This document shows positions 1 through 10,373 of a DNA stretch of 64,000 nucleotides, one piece after another. The notes below the pieces were generated by a model, which ran no database searches, was not told where the DNA came from, and saw nothing but the letters and a program-made list of their open reading frames with translations. Origin of the DNA: Phlegmacium glaucopus (taxonomy: Eukaryota > Basidiomycota > Agaricomycetes > Agaricales > Cortinariaceae); NCBI GenBank assembly GCA_015039465.1, contig MU130696.1, positions 62,001 to 126,000 on the forward strand, written 5' to 3'. The translations under genes and the position numbers were made by a program. Every line of letters starts with the position of its first letter. The stretch's first letter is position 1.

Positions 1-1847
1 AAAATGTATGTTTTGACACATCGCTTGGTACTGGTTTTTTTTTCCGCGCAGTGTCTTTCTCTTCAACATGTTCATCGTGTCCACCCTTTTGCAATGGATT
101 CGTGTTCGTTGATGGGTCCAGCATAGGCGTTGGAGCCCTCGAGGGTACAGAGGAGTTGATGGACACTGAGTCACTGCGATTGGCATCATGCTCATGTGCG
201 TTGGATAGAGTTGTGTCAGGGTCCAAATGGAATACCTTAGAAACCTGGGTTCTAATGGATGACATCACCGACCTCTTTTCCGAAGCTGGAGGCGAAATCT
301 GATCTCGAGGTGGTGGTTGGTCAGGGAAAAGATGGTCGTTGTCCTGTTTCTCATAGTGTAATAAACTTCGATAGTACCGCTTCGGCCGTTCAATCTTAAA
401 ATCGGGATCGAGAAGAAAGACGTCAAAGATATCGAGCTAAAAGTCCCCGTTAACATTTCACGTCTCTGCCATAAAAAACGCAATTCGTTACCTCTCCAGG
501 TTCTTCGAGGACCACTAAATAGCTCTCACGGACGGCACACCAAGCCTCCTTATTTGCCTTCCAATTTGCCGACTTGCGACCAAAGCCACCTGCAGTGGAT
601 CCAATTCTCAAATATCCAGCTTTAGATTGTGTACCACCGGATTGGGCCAAAGTGATAGACAGAGCGCTTATTTCAAGGAACCCAGCGAGTCGATTTGAAG
701 AAGGGTGAAACATCTGATAATAGTGAAGTCAAAACGTATCAAAATTGTGAGAAAGAACATGACTTGCGACAGCGCGAATTAGATCGATGAGATAAGTCTC
801 GAGTGCCTCCCGTTGCAAACGAGCAAAGTTGGCTCTCCCGACGCTGCCCCCTGATTCTCGGCCTTCCTTCTTGAGAAACTTTAAATATGGTAAGCCTATA
901 AAAATAGGTGATTGAGTGATTGATATATATATTAGACGCGTACTGGTCTTTGGAAACTCGGGTAATTTGTCCATGTTCCTGTTATAGACTGCATTCGAGA
1001 GGGTATAATGCGTATGAAGGGAGATAAAATCCTTCAACTCGCGATATATGACCCATCTGGCTGCACCGTTGGCGTATTCGCATTCTATTCGGAAGACGGA
1101 TCTATGTCGTTGCAATGGATGTAAACTATCACTGACGCGGATGCGAAGACGATGGAAAAGAACTGGGACTCTTCGGCGGCCTTTCTCATCCCGCTCAAAC
1201 CATAGACGCAGCATGAGGGTAGACAGACCGCCAGTAATCAACTCATCGGTAATACTGACAGCATGAACGGAAGGGCCAGGCAAGATGGACTGTTTGCGAT
1301 GGACGGGATGAGGCAGGAGGGAACGAAGCTTTGCCCACTTTGCGTGACCTTGGGAAGTGACGTTGACGTTGATGTTGTCGTTGTCGTTGTCGTCCTTTTG
1401 CTTTTCTTTGCCCTTGCGAGAGGAGGTTAGTGTCTGAGAACGTGGTACTGAGAATGCGCGACGTAGGGCAGTTCTGGCTGTAGAAGAAGAGGACCTTGAG
1501 TTTTGAGTGGTTGGACGGGGAAGAATAGGAGACGTCGGGAGTGAAAGTGGTTGATAAGTTTCGACACCTGATGGCCCGGACTCTGGTACAGGAAGATCCT
1601 TGGGAGATTCTGGAAACCAAGACTTGGGATTCCAGATCTCTTCTGTTGGAGACTTTCCCTTGTCTCTTCGAGTCTTTCCCTTCCTGTCGTGATATTCAAG
1701 AGCGTCACGGAAATGGGAGTCTGGTGAAGACAAGCATTCTGGGTCTTCTGTGAATGAAATTGGGAGAGTATGAGCAAAGGAGAGAGAGCGAGGAGGACCT
1801 GTTCTTGTAGCTGGTGTATCTACACTAGTGCTAGTAATAAGAGTCAT
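1..1847 (-). CDS. pld1: Phospholipase D1 (Spo14/PLD1), N-terminal part, cut by the window start
   Basis: Phosphatidylcholine-cleaving PLD makes phosphatidic acid on membranes for secretion and sporulation. Only the regulatory N-terminus is here: a Ser/Pro-rich leader, a PX domain (VFRIECEYANGAARWVIYRE through GLPYLKFLKKEG) and then a PH-like region (KAGYLRIGS, then DIFDVFLLDPDFKIERPKRY, a fungal PLD1 signature). The catalytic HKD motifs lie beyond position 1. Introns are visible at about 957-910 (joining FPKTS to LPYLKF), after IRA near 770, and after EEPGE near 490. The first in-frame ATG is at 1847; the reading frame stays open further upstream but only from a GTG. That ATG is 13 bp past the stop of the upstream flavoprotein gene on the same strand. 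Family call is firm; the start is likely but not proven. Confidence 0.85.
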
Positions 1848-1860
1848 CAAGGCAGTGACG

Positions 1861-3827
1861 TCACAATGCTGTTGCTGCTGCTGTTCCAGCTTTTCTGCCG
1901 AATACGGCACCGGCTGTTAGACCGGTACCTCCTGGATAGTTTTTATAAAAGAGACCACCAACCATCTCTCCTGTGCAGAACAAGCCTCGAATGGTTTTCC
2001 CTGTTTTATGAGATAGCACATTAGCTGTATCTTGGTCGATGGCAACTCCTCCAAATGTGAATGTAATTCCACACCCAACTTTAACACCCATCAATGGGCC
2101 ATCGCAAATCGTCAACGCCCAATTCGTCTTGTTCACTTTCAGTCCGTCAGTCCTTAACCCGTCCTTGACCGCAGGATTCCACTGGCCATCTCCTTTCACA
2201 GCCTTGTTAAACTCGTGCACTGTCTTCAAAAACTGTTCTCTGTCTTCCAGTCCCCACTCTTCTTCAATAAGTTTATCCGCCAGCTCTTCAACCGTCTCAC
2301 CCCAGACCTTCTTAACCACTCCTTCGCCATACTCTTCCTTTCGGAGGTGATCCAACACCTTGCTATCCCAGATCTGAAATGCACACCCCCCTGGTTGATT
2401 CAGAATAGCTCTTCCAAACTTAGCATATGTGTAGTTTCGAAAATCTTCTCCTTCATCCACGAACCGCATTCCTCGCATGTTCACCATTATTCCAAGCGGA
2501 TACCCGGACTTGGTGTACTGGTTCGTCATCTCCCTCTCACCAGCATCTGCATTCGCATTTGCATCCCATGCTGTGCTGTGACATCCTTCCCAATCACCTG
2601 TCATTCTGGCACCCACAGCGCGAGCTAGCTCGAACCCATCGCCTGTGTTATATGGCGTACCTCGAACCTGTCAATAAATTTTAATATAAAAAAACACGCG
2701 TCCGGGTGTTTTTCGTACCCTGGCCTTCTCCCATCCTTCTCCCAAGTATTTACGTCTCAGCTCCGGGCTCGCCTCAAACCCACCAGCGGCAAGAACCACC
2801 GAACGCGCTTTTATTTTCTGCTTCTCCCCTCCTCTCTCCATAATAACTCCACACACCTCATCTTCCTCACCCGCCGTCTTCTGCATCACCAACTCAACAG
2901 CCCTAGTTTCAAACCACACCTCCACCCCAGCTTCCTTTAATGCCTTCCGATGTGATTCAATCAATCCCTTCCCACCGTCCTCCACACTCAACGCCATCCC
3001 TCCCCAAAATTTCATCCTCCCATCAACCTCAAATGCCTGTCTATGAAACGACAGCATGAATTTAATTCCAACTCTCTCCCTCAACCACCCCAACGTCTCT
3101 CTCGAATTATCCACGACTGCTCCTACCATTCGTGGATCAGCCCTACCACCCCCTAAACGTTGGATATCCGCTGTAAAGTCCTCCCGAGTATATGCATCAA
3201 CATCAATACTAGAGACCTTTTCAGCCGAAAGCGGTGTGTACAACAACTTTAACAGATCCGTTAGACCACCATGCACCGTTCGATGCGCCCCTGCCGTGAA
3301 ATATCCATTACCACCGACCCATGCTTCGGGACACTTGTCAACCATTAGCACTACATACGCCATTTATTCATAGATGCCGTAGAGCCGCGCGACATATATG
3401 CAAGTCCGATTGCGTCCAGTTCGGTGTCAAATTTAGGCGTTGTAAGTTTCGCCAGCCGGTCGGAGAAAGATGCACGTCGGAGACAACGGATTTTATTTAG
3501 CGTAACCGCGCGACACAATCCACAAGCGTCATTGATTGATGGCAGGTGAAAGTCAAAAAGGAATGGGAAAAAAAGAGATTATTATCAGTATCATTTACAA
3601 GAATGAAAACGAAGGACGCCCCATAACAAAACTACATCTTAATATGGGTTTACTTTCGAACCGAATCGAATATTGGATGACCCATCGATCGTCTTTTTGG
3701 CGGTTCAAGTCCACCCACCTCTTGTACATCCAGCGTCGACGGCAGCGAGTGCGGCACAACTCCCTGCATGTCCTGAACCAATAACAATGCAATCGAATTC
3801 TCCATGACTAGCTTTGGCCGCTTCCAT
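1861..3827 (-). CDS. FAD-dependent fumarate reductase / succinate dehydrogenase-like flavoprotein
   Basis: Flavoprotein of the FAD_binding_2 family, resembling tricarballylate dehydrogenase and fumarate-reductase flavoproteins; the substrate is not evident. Three exons: 3827-3719, 3350-2719 and 2667-1861, giving 515 residues. Exon 1 holds the dinucleotide-binding GSGHAG motif (residues 17-22). Splicing to exon 2 gives DAGCTRVLMVDKCPEAW, a clean completion of the Rossmann beta-alpha-beta with its acidic residue. Exon 2 carries GGNGYFTAGAHRT and the second FAD contact VVLAAGGFEASPELRR. Exon 3 ends with the typical GLFCTGEMVGG...YPGGTGLTAGAVFGR block. Intron 1 is 368 nt, far longer than its neighbours (51 nt for intron 2). 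An open frame at 3877-4089 has a hydrophobic, signal-like start but could not be spliced in frame with canonical sites, so it is left out. Confidence 0.85.
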
Positions 3828-4089
3828 GTTTTCTTTTGTAACCTGTCTTACGTGGACATAGGTCAGCGGATCATACTTACAGACGTGATATGTTACCTTT
3901 GACAGGATCTGGTTGGATTTCTAAGCTGGGGAGTTGTACTGGAGTTGTTGGAACTTGGAAGGTGCCCGAACAAGCTTGAAGGGTGAGTAAAGAAAGCAAG
4001 GTGAGATTCGTCTCGGTAAGCACTTGCGGGAATTTTAGAAATGAACTCGGCATCGTGGAAATAATATATGGCCATGCATGGCAATGCAC

Positions 4090-5463
4090 TCTGTTTGATT
4101 AAATAATAGAATATTTGAAGATCGCAGAAATAATTGTACTCTTATTCAATTCCAAGGTCTTCAAGTTATGAAAGTACCTTGCACCAGTCCTCTGTATTCT
4201 AAAAGGCTGGTGGGTGCATCGTGGTATACTCGCGGAACGGCGGAACGGTCGCATGACTTTTAAAAACGTTATGTAATACGGATTTAGTAACTGCCGTCAG
4301 AGCCAAATTTAAAATACTATGTGTCCAATAACAGTTCCATAGCATCGTTTATACATTGTGCACCAAATTCTGATAGCATTCATGTGGTCCTCCTGATGGT
4401 ATAAAGGCACCCACATTTTTGAACGGAGCATGTGGTGGCCCCGGGCGCCGCGCTTCGAAGACGCTTCAACCCTTTTCAGTCACATTCCTCAACGACTTTC
4501 TAGGCATTGTATGTAAGTACATGTGGGCGGAAAGCGACCAGGGTCGGTATCTCCTGAAATCTCCGAGCTCTCCGGACCACAAATATCACTTGCCCGCCTT
4601 TATGAGATATCTCTTGGAGACAAAGAAGTCCAAGAACAGTGGAGAAGGGAAAATTGTGCACCCGGAGGTGAGTTCTATCAGTCTATCAGTCTATCACACA
4701 TGGACTCGAAACGGTTACTGATATAAATCAACTATCCCCATTTTCCTATTAAAAACGGTAGGTCCTTGGGCGATTGGGTGAAAATGTGAGTTCTCAAAAA
4801 TATCCTTCATGGTCATCCGATCGATGGTAAGAGAGTCAGTCAAAGAGTCTCAAAGAGATTTTACGGCAAGCCGCGATTACATCGGAGAGCGCCTCGTGAC
4901 CAAAATAACGAACGTCGGATACAGTATGGCTCTAAGTAAGACTGCGACAGTCGAAGCGCCTTGGAACGATTTAGGCTTTCCACATGAGTTAGAGAGGGAT
5001 AAGCATCCATAAGTATCGTAATCATCCAAGGACAGTGTGGCCCACACGTGTTTTTGTGGGAGATACTGAAGAACAGGTGTGAAGTCATCTGCGATTATGT
5101 TACATCCATCCACGTGGATCGTTGTGTAGAAAGAACCAGAAGAGATCAAGGCCGGCAGGCCATAAGACGGACACATGTGAATAACATTTATTTTTTTGCG
5201 AGATATTTGCCCAGAGAAACTCAGTGTTAACTTGCAGGGATAAATGAGTTCCCAAACGAAGCTACAATGCAAAGTCATGAAATTCAAAGTGATTCACCGT
5301 CGCAAAATCAACGTACTTATTTATTTATTTTTCGAATGTTCTTTGGGGCATTTCCTCTACGATGGGGACTCGAGAGAGGATATCCAGGCGGACGAGCGAA
5401 TTCTTGAATACTAGATCGATGCAATAGATACAAAGGATATATCGCTAAACAGGAAAAAGTGGA
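4090..5463. other. Intergenic, no supported gene
   Basis: Only short overlapping open frames occur here (for example 4523-4726 and 4877-5287). None shows a domain, codon-like conservation or usable splice structure. A triple 8-bp tandem (TCTATCAG, TCTATCAG, TCTATCAC) lies at about 4676-4699. Confidence 0.5.
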
Positions 5464-6829
5464 TCAAGGCATATTCAGTCGACAAACAGTTCCTCCTCCT
5501 GTATTTCCGTCAAAAATGAAGAAATTCGCAATAGGTGGCTCACGACCACCAAGTGCCTTCAAAATGTCTTGACCGAGCATTCCGCCAACTATCGCACACA
5601 CAGGAGAGAACTCGTGGCCAGCAGTTGTTGACAGAGTCCTAGAAAGTCCGGATGTTTATTAGAACAATTCATCGTGGTAGAGGAAGAAGCATCTCTACTC
5701 TATAAGCTGTCGAGGGCCTTTTGTGAGAACTTGTTTATTCACGTCAGCCTCTGAAATTAGAGTGTTTGATATGGTTTCAAGCTCATCCGCGTCGCTGATA
5801 TCCTCAGGAAGGGTACCGTGGAGTGACTGGAATTTCCAAATTGCTATTGCATTTAGTAATTGTGAACATGTTAGTTGACAAAAAAAATCACCCACCAAGT
5901 ATGGCAAAATAAAGAGACGGGTTTACTTCTTTCGTTTGCCTTTTGGTCAAACTACTCCATCGATAGCTGATCGCAGAAGCGAGGGGTGTATAAACTGCGG
6001 TGGCTTTGATGTTCTTTGGATGGTCCTTCAGGGCTGAGCGATCGCTATTAAATAAACCCGTCAGCAAGCATTTGGCCAGGAGGTATAGTTGGCGTTACGG
6101 TGTAAGATAATCATGGTTCAAAAGATCACAGAAAATATAACCAACAAGTCCATACGTCCCTCCAGCATAAAATGGTTTTTGGTATTTTCGACATGTCTCA
6201 TTCATGCGAATCTGATTTACAACAAGTAAATATTCGGGATTGAACTAAACGAGATGTTATACTCACAATGCCTCTTTCATCCCAGTCTGTTACACATACA
6301 AGATCCACCGCTTTGACAACTGATTCGAAGCGTTCGTCTTCCAAAACCGAAGGCTCTGACATTGTCTCCACCGTGACCAGTGGGTTTAGGCTTTCAATTC
6401 TTGATTTGGCAGCGTCAAGTCTCTATATACAAGGTCAAAGGCCCACAGGTATACCAGCGTTATCAGAAGTTATTATGAATCTCCTTACCTTTAGACCAAC
6501 ATCTTCGTCTCTGAAGAAGAATCCTGCTCCTAGATCTTCTTCGCTAACGATATCACTGTCAATAATGATTAGTTTTCCAATTCCTGCCAGGACCATATTT
6601 TTGATTGCTTCAGTTGCGACCCCTCGCAGGCGTACAACCAAGATAGTAGCGTTTCTCATCCTAGATAGTTATCAATATGAGTTATCAGATTCGTCTATTG
6701 GATTGAATACTTTTGCTGCGCCTCTATTCCCCATAACCTCATTTGTCGATCATATCGAGATGCTTCCTCCTCTGTAAGAGCCGTGGGTTGCTTGACATCT
6801 TGATTCGCTGCTTCACCAAGATCAGTCAT
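5464..6829 (-). CDS. aos1: SUMO-activating enzyme subunit 1 (AOS1/SAE1)
   Basis: Non-catalytic half of the heterodimeric SUMO E1, which with Uba2 adenylates SUMO in the nucleus. Seven exons: 6829-6711, 6660-6489, 6422-6267, 6211-6099, 6044-5896, 5843-5699, 5638-5464; 342 residues, the usual AOS1 length. The N-terminus has YDRQMRLWGIEAQQ, then the ThiF-fold strand ILVVRLRGVATEAIKNMVLAG, IIDSDIVSEEDLGAGFFF and VDLVCVTDWDE. The C-terminus has AGHEFSPVCAIVGGMLGQDI, ALGGREPPIANFFIFDG. As in other AOS1 proteins there is no thioester cysteine domain. The canonical glycine-rich GxGxxG at the start of the fold reads RLRGVATE, degenerate as is common in this subunit. A putative inverted-repeat element sits about 105 bp upstream of the ATG. 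Confidence 0.95.
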
Positions 6830-6933
6830 TTAGGCGGATTAGTCTTGCTTATCGGCACGAAAGAGCGCGTTGCTTGATTCCGTAAGGCGAAAAACGCGCA
6901 AGCCTATCGTGTTTCTTTGTTCCAATATATATA

Positions 6934-7147
6934 CAGGCTCCTAAAAGCAGCCGCCTCGCGAGATATTCTTACTATGAGGGAGCTTATCCAATAATTGGTG
7001 GCTGAACAAATAAACAAACCTAAGGTCTCGAGCTCGCGAGACAGCGGCTGCCGGAAAAGTTGGTCGGTGATCTCGGAGATCATTGATTAACCCCAAGGTT
7101 GGGTTCCAAATTTGGCAATGAGTGACAAGACCGTTTTTAGGAGCCTG
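6934..7147. mobile_element. Putative MITE (214 bp, 13-bp terminal inverted repeats)
   Basis: The ends are CAGGCTCCTAAAA (6934-6946) and its exact reverse complement TTTTAGGAGCCTG (7135-7147). Both ends abut a run of alternating A/T, ATATATATA on the left and ATATATA on the right, which fits a 7-9 bp target duplication but is low in complexity. The interior has no open frame of interest. The CAGG start and ~8-bp duplication would suit a hAT-derived non-autonomous element; this class is inferred. It lies in the AOS1 upstream region. Confidence 0.55.
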
Positions 7148-7423
7148 ATATATATACAAAAAATCTGAATAGAGTACTGATAATGGCCTACAGCCGAAGG
7201 TTCCGGGATACTATCTGTGTATGTGTTACAATAATAAAACTTTGGTGCTACAGAGTAAGTAAAAAGACAATTTGAAAAAGGAGGGTAGAAGGTTATTAAG
7301 GTACAATTATGCGAGCTAGTTAACTTGTTTGAGGCAGAAATTGGAAGTGGTGAAGGGCAATCTTTGTTCAATCATACCATCATACCTTCCCCGCTAGACG
7401 CCCCATCCTTGTCATCGTCCAAT

Positions 7424-10213
7424 CTAAGATACAATATAATCAACAAAATAATGCATGAGAGTCAAAAATTTCACGAACAAATAATTCTTCTCGATTTCGG
7501 ACAGGATGCTAAGGAAGTCCCCTGCACATGGTATAAGATACTTGATCGAATGAACGATAGTGAATGTTCTTACAAAGATATGCATGTGCACGAGCCGCTG
7601 AGTCAGGTGCAGTCTCAGCCTTCCGAACAGCATCCAGTAACGTCGATGCCACAAATCTGACTTTATGGACCTTGGGGGGGACAATGTTGGTCAATTAAAA
7701 AAGTATTCCTGTCACCATCATGTCGTACCAAACTTGGGCCATTAGTAGCAATGGACTGGATGGGTATACTGCAAACAAGTCAATCAAATAGCAGTGATGT
7801 CAAGCGGACATATATACCTGTGCAGTATGTTCAAGAGGTCGCTTGCCACAGCTTCTCTAACTCCAGCTATCTGACGTTCTTCAAGGTTGCCATGTAATGA
7901 CATGATAAGCTCGTCACGATACTGTTCTATAACAAATCGAACAAGTTGCTGCCAAAATTGATATTGAGCCTGGCACAGAATTTGATTTTAAAACCTCCTA
8001 CCTGGGTGACGTAAAGATTGGCCTGCATCACCAAGAAAGGGTTTAAAGCATTTGCGCGCGAAGCGTTGGGATTGTCAAAGAAGTCCTTTACTTCCGCGAA
8101 AGTAGCCTGACGGAAACCGGCGCCGCCATACTCTGGGGTCATATGCGATTGAATCTGAGTCTGCTTTAAGCGCAAGGGTTCCGGCGCGTGGCTTAGGGCT
8201 GCCAATATCCTGACTTGTAAGGATTGCACCTCCTCAAGTCTTGCAGTCGCGAACTGCCCTTGAGGAGGCGATCGTTTGTCGACTCGAATGCGAACGAGAA
8301 TCTCTCCTAGAAGGGCGAAGATTCTCGATGTGTAATTCAATCCTGAAACGATTGCAGTTTTTCCATGGGGCTGTGGCAGATATGCACTTGGAGTTATGCT
8401 ATGAAAGAAAGTTATTCCGCATCATACACAATGCCGAGAAACACAACTTACTATTCATCGTCCAACTCTTGGGGGAAATGAACCGTACAATCTTCATCGC
8501 GCAGGCATATAGGTCTGCCAAGGAGGATAGACATGGATTTGTCCGCTAGGATAATACAAACATTTGCCACAGTTGAGAAGACAGTGAAATTGTCCATACC
8601 TCCAAAGAGGAGCCAAAATATTCGTTTCCTCACTTCGCACTCAATTGGATCAAGGCCCTCATATGCGGCTTCTTCGTGCAAACGAAGGGTCACGGCAATG
8701 TGCGCAGCCTCGCCGAATGCAGCATGTTGTGTAGCGTCATGGCCCTCACAAAAATGATAGATACAATCACTATGAAGAAAAAGATGAGGTTTAGAGTTCG
8801 ATGGAGACATAGCGACTGACAAGTATCGAATTACAACATGCATTGATGTTGGTGGATCGTAAGAAGCAATGGTAATGTGTCGGCTTGCTTCGTGAGCAGT
8901 CTGATCATAAATTGAGTGATATAAACGTTGAAAGCGCACAAACAAACTCACCTGTGCCAGTTTTCGAACGACAGGTCGGTCCATCGGTAAGTAGGACCGA
9001 GGGACTTGGACCAACGTTGAGGCCAAAGTTGACATCACTAGGGCGAAGAAGAGAGGGTCACGCTCCTCCCGTCGTGAATGCAAGTCGGCCATGAAAGAAG
9101 GTTTATGAATGCAGGGTGTAAGCGGATAGACAAAGTCAAAAAATAAAGCAATAATAAGAGAAATAGTGTCTTTCGGGGCAATCTCTTCAAGTCGCCGAGG
9201 CCTGTAATAATAAGAAAGCGGCGGAACTGTTGTAGGAGCTGGAATGGGTAGCAATTGACGTTGCTTGTAAGACCAATTGTAAAGAGGATAAGAGTTATTA
9301 TCCGACGGGGATGAAATATAGGATTGGTCCTCGACCTTTGGTCGGGGGTGTGAACTCGAACGGCGTATGGCATTGCCACCGGTATTCGTTTTTGAGCTGG
9401 ATTGGACAGTACTTTGGGGGGTGTAATGGTTGTGGTATGTGTCCGCTGCAATCGGATATCGTGATGGAGGAATCGGGATAGTTGAAATGGGAGGCAATTG
9501 GTTTATTGTGGGTTCAAGGAAAGATGGCGGACTCTTTAAGGTTATGTTTGCCGACGCAATACTATTTTGGGATGGACTCGCAAGAGAGGAGATTGGTGAA
9601 TCAATATCATTATCAGAAGCGCTATCTGATTGTGGATGAGTGGCCGCCGCTGCCGCTGCCGCCTCCTGGAGGCGTCGAAGGTATCTGTATATATGGTATC
9701 AGGTTCTGGTCTGAAGAAGGGAATAATTTATTTCACAGATTCGGCGGACCACGCTTTTTGGGTTGGTAATCATAAGTACACAAGATTCCGAGGGTTATAC
9801 AGTGTTTGCACGTTTGCTGTGGGTCGTCAGGGTTTTCTCTGGCGCAACGAACTTTCCGAGCTCTACATGCATCGCAGCCTTGATAAAAAAAGGTTAGTAT
9901 TGGTAAGTAAGAAATAAGAAGCTTTACTGACTTTGTGATTGCCTCCTGTAAGAACAAAGAAAGATGTGATCAGTAATGTATTTTGAAGAAAAAAATGAAA
10001 CGAATAACATTGGGAAAACAGGAGTAATGTTGTGGGGGAACAATTTGCGGGGAGGTGCGGCATGAAGTAGGGGAAGGAGAGCCCGGATAAAACTCGGAGA
10101 AGGCATGCTTACTTTCTCTTAGTTTCGGAAATAGATTCCTTGGAATGGACCCGAGCATCGTCGGAAGGAGGCGTAACTGAACGGCCCTCTTTCTTTGGTC
10201 GAACGGCGGGCAT
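7424..10213 (-). CDS. Zn2Cys6 transcription factor with fungal-specific domain (XlnR-like)
   Basis: Nuclear sequence-specific regulator; relatives control plant-polysaccharide degradation genes, but the target set here is unknown. Eleven exons: 10213-10113, 9945-9932, 9878-9737, 9684-8952, 8900-8600, 8545-8452, 8398-8002, 7948-7818, 7768-7729, 7670-7574, 7521-7424; 715 residues. The binuclear zinc cluster is at residues 40-72, with cysteines 40, 43, 50, 62, 65 and 72, followed by YDYQPKKRGPPNLYLRRLQ and an alanine run. The fungal-specific domain runs from RRLEEIAPKDTISLIIALFF through FWLLFGADKSMSILLGRP to the C-terminal ARAHAYLWDFLSILSEIEKN. Splicing across the zinc cluster uses a 14-nt exon. 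Each junction keeps phase and restores a conserved segment, so the model is strong. Confidence 0.92.
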
Positions 10214-10373
10214 AATCGTGAAGAGGAGGAATGTGAAATGTCGTGTTAATCCTTGTCCATATCACGAGTTCAAAAAAAGAGTCGGTTAAATCCCGGACCC
10301 AGTCAGCTGGCGCGCAAGCCGCGTGAAGCAATACTAAACTTTTATCATCAGGTGACTACCATACAAGACACTA

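Noticed and set aside
1848..1910. N-terminal extension of phospholipase D1 with a polyglutamine run
   Set aside because: It starts with GTG, not ATG, and overlaps the stop of the upstream gene, so a nuclear eukaryotic start there is unlikely.
3694..3718. tRNA T-loop-like GGTTCAAGTCC
   Set aside because: The stem has a mismatch, no acceptor or anticodon arms fit around it, and it lies at the start of an intron.
3877..4089. Signal-peptide-like open frame upstream of the flavoprotein gene
   Set aside because: No canonical donor/acceptor pair joins it in frame to exon 1, except with an implausible 34-nt intron.
4419..4726. Overlapping plus-strand open frames of 67-100 codons
   Set aside because: No domain, no splice partners and no conservation I can recognise.
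6941..7159. Minus-strand open frame of 72 codons
   Set aside because: It spans the inverted-repeat element and has no coding features.
7325..7660. Plus-strand 111-codon open frame
   Set aside because: It is antisense to the last exons and introns of the Zn2Cys6 regulator, whose spliced frame is conserved.
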